DNA of 6,569 nt from an uncultured Burkholderiales bacterium (lineage in GTDB: Bacteria > Pseudomonadota > Gammaproteobacteria > Burkholderiales > Burkholderiaceae_E). The notes under the pieces are model-generated. The model made no database searches. It was given only the letters and a program-made list of their open reading frames with translations, and was not told the DNA's origin. This document shows, in pieces, positions 6,272-6,569 of the stretch (within the stretch, counting starts at the first letter, position 1; every line of letters begins with the position of its first letter). A program made the position numbers and the translations under genes. The DNA is taken from NCBI GenBank assembly GCA_903831925.1, contig CAIKZV010000742.1, positions 1 to 6,569 on the forward strand, in the 5' to 3' direction.

Positions 6272-6569
6272 ATGAAGTGGCTCATCAGATCATCAGTCTT
6301 TGCGCTCGCAGGGTGTGTCGCGGCCGCCGCGCTGCCTGCCGGCGCGAGTGAGTATCCCGACAAGCCGGTGCGACTGGTGGTGCCATGGCCGGCGGGAGGG
6401 CTGGTCGATATCGCGGCACGCACATCCGGCACGGCGCTGCAGGCCGCTCTGGGTCAGCCGTTCGTGGTCGAGAACAAGCCTGGAGCCGGTGGGAGCATTG
6501 GTGCCGATGCGGTCGCCAAGGCCGCGCCTGACGGGTACACCCTGGTGCTGACCACGTCGGCATTGAACA
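6272..6569 (+). CDS. Tripartite tricarboxylate transporter substrate-binding protein (Bug family), partial (N-terminal 99 residues)
   Basis: The frame runs open to the right edge. Residues 1-26 form a signal peptide with a basic start (MKWLIR) and a hydrophobic, Ala-rich core; cleavage is plausible after AGA, before SEYPDKP. The mature start shows the Bug signatures: YPDKPVRLVVPWPAGGLVD (28-46), LGQPFVVENKPGAGGSIGAD (60-79) and AKAAPDGYTLVL (82-93). Bug proteins are periplasmic receptors that deliver mostly carboxylates and related small molecules, sometimes to TctA/TctB membrane partners and often as orphans. No partner is in view. The residues LAGC at 12-15 also resemble a lipobox, so lipid anchoring is an alternative. 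It follows the DUF3604 gene by 90 bp on the same strand and probably supplies the locus with its substrate. The family is certain from these motifs; the ligand is unknown. Confidence 0.93.
   Translation, partial: MKWLIRSSVFALAGCVAAAALPAGASEYPDKPVRLVVPWPAGGLVDIAARTSGTALQAALGQPFVVENKPGAGGSIGADAVAKAAPDGYTLVLTTSALN

Overview
The window looks like an accessory catabolic locus from a GC-rich proteobacterium, most likely a betaproteobacterium of the Burkholderiales. The main clue is a substrate-binding protein of the Bug (tripartite tricarboxylate transporter) family, which is greatly expanded in that order. Taxonomy is inferred from gene content and base composition only.

Layout. Two genes face left: a cytoplasmic HtrA/S1C-like protein with a PDZ domain (2003 to 1017), then, after 34 bp, the N-terminal 327 residues of a protein like the large (beta) subunit of N,N-dimethylformamidase (982 to beyond base 1). 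An AT-rich divergent promoter region (2004-2170) separates them from four genes facing right: an NAD-dependent beta-hydroxyacid dehydrogenase (2171-3103), a GntR/HutC-type regulator with a UTRA ligand domain (3132-3902), a 747-residue DUF3604 protein with a PHP-like metal site (3938-6181), and the start of a Bug-family periplasmic binding protein (6272 to beyond the right edge). Gaps between the rightward genes are 28, 35 and 90 bp, and no clear terminator is visible, so they may form one transcript. No RNA gene, mobile element or CRISPR array was seen.

How it may work together (inference). The binding protein would capture a carboxylate-type compound. The formamidase-like enzyme and the DUF3604 protein would act as hydrolases on it or its products, and the dehydrogenase would oxidise or reduce a hydroxyacid or aldehyde intermediate. 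The UTRA regulator could sense a pathway metabolite and act at a near-perfect 20-bp palindrome (2116-2135) placed over the divergent promoters.

Most notable points: the HtrA-like protein lacks two of three catalytic triad residues and appears to be a pseudoprotease; the dehydrogenase has an altered substrate loop with a lysine, recalling sulfonate-acting relatives; and the formamidase-like protein has no small subunit in view.
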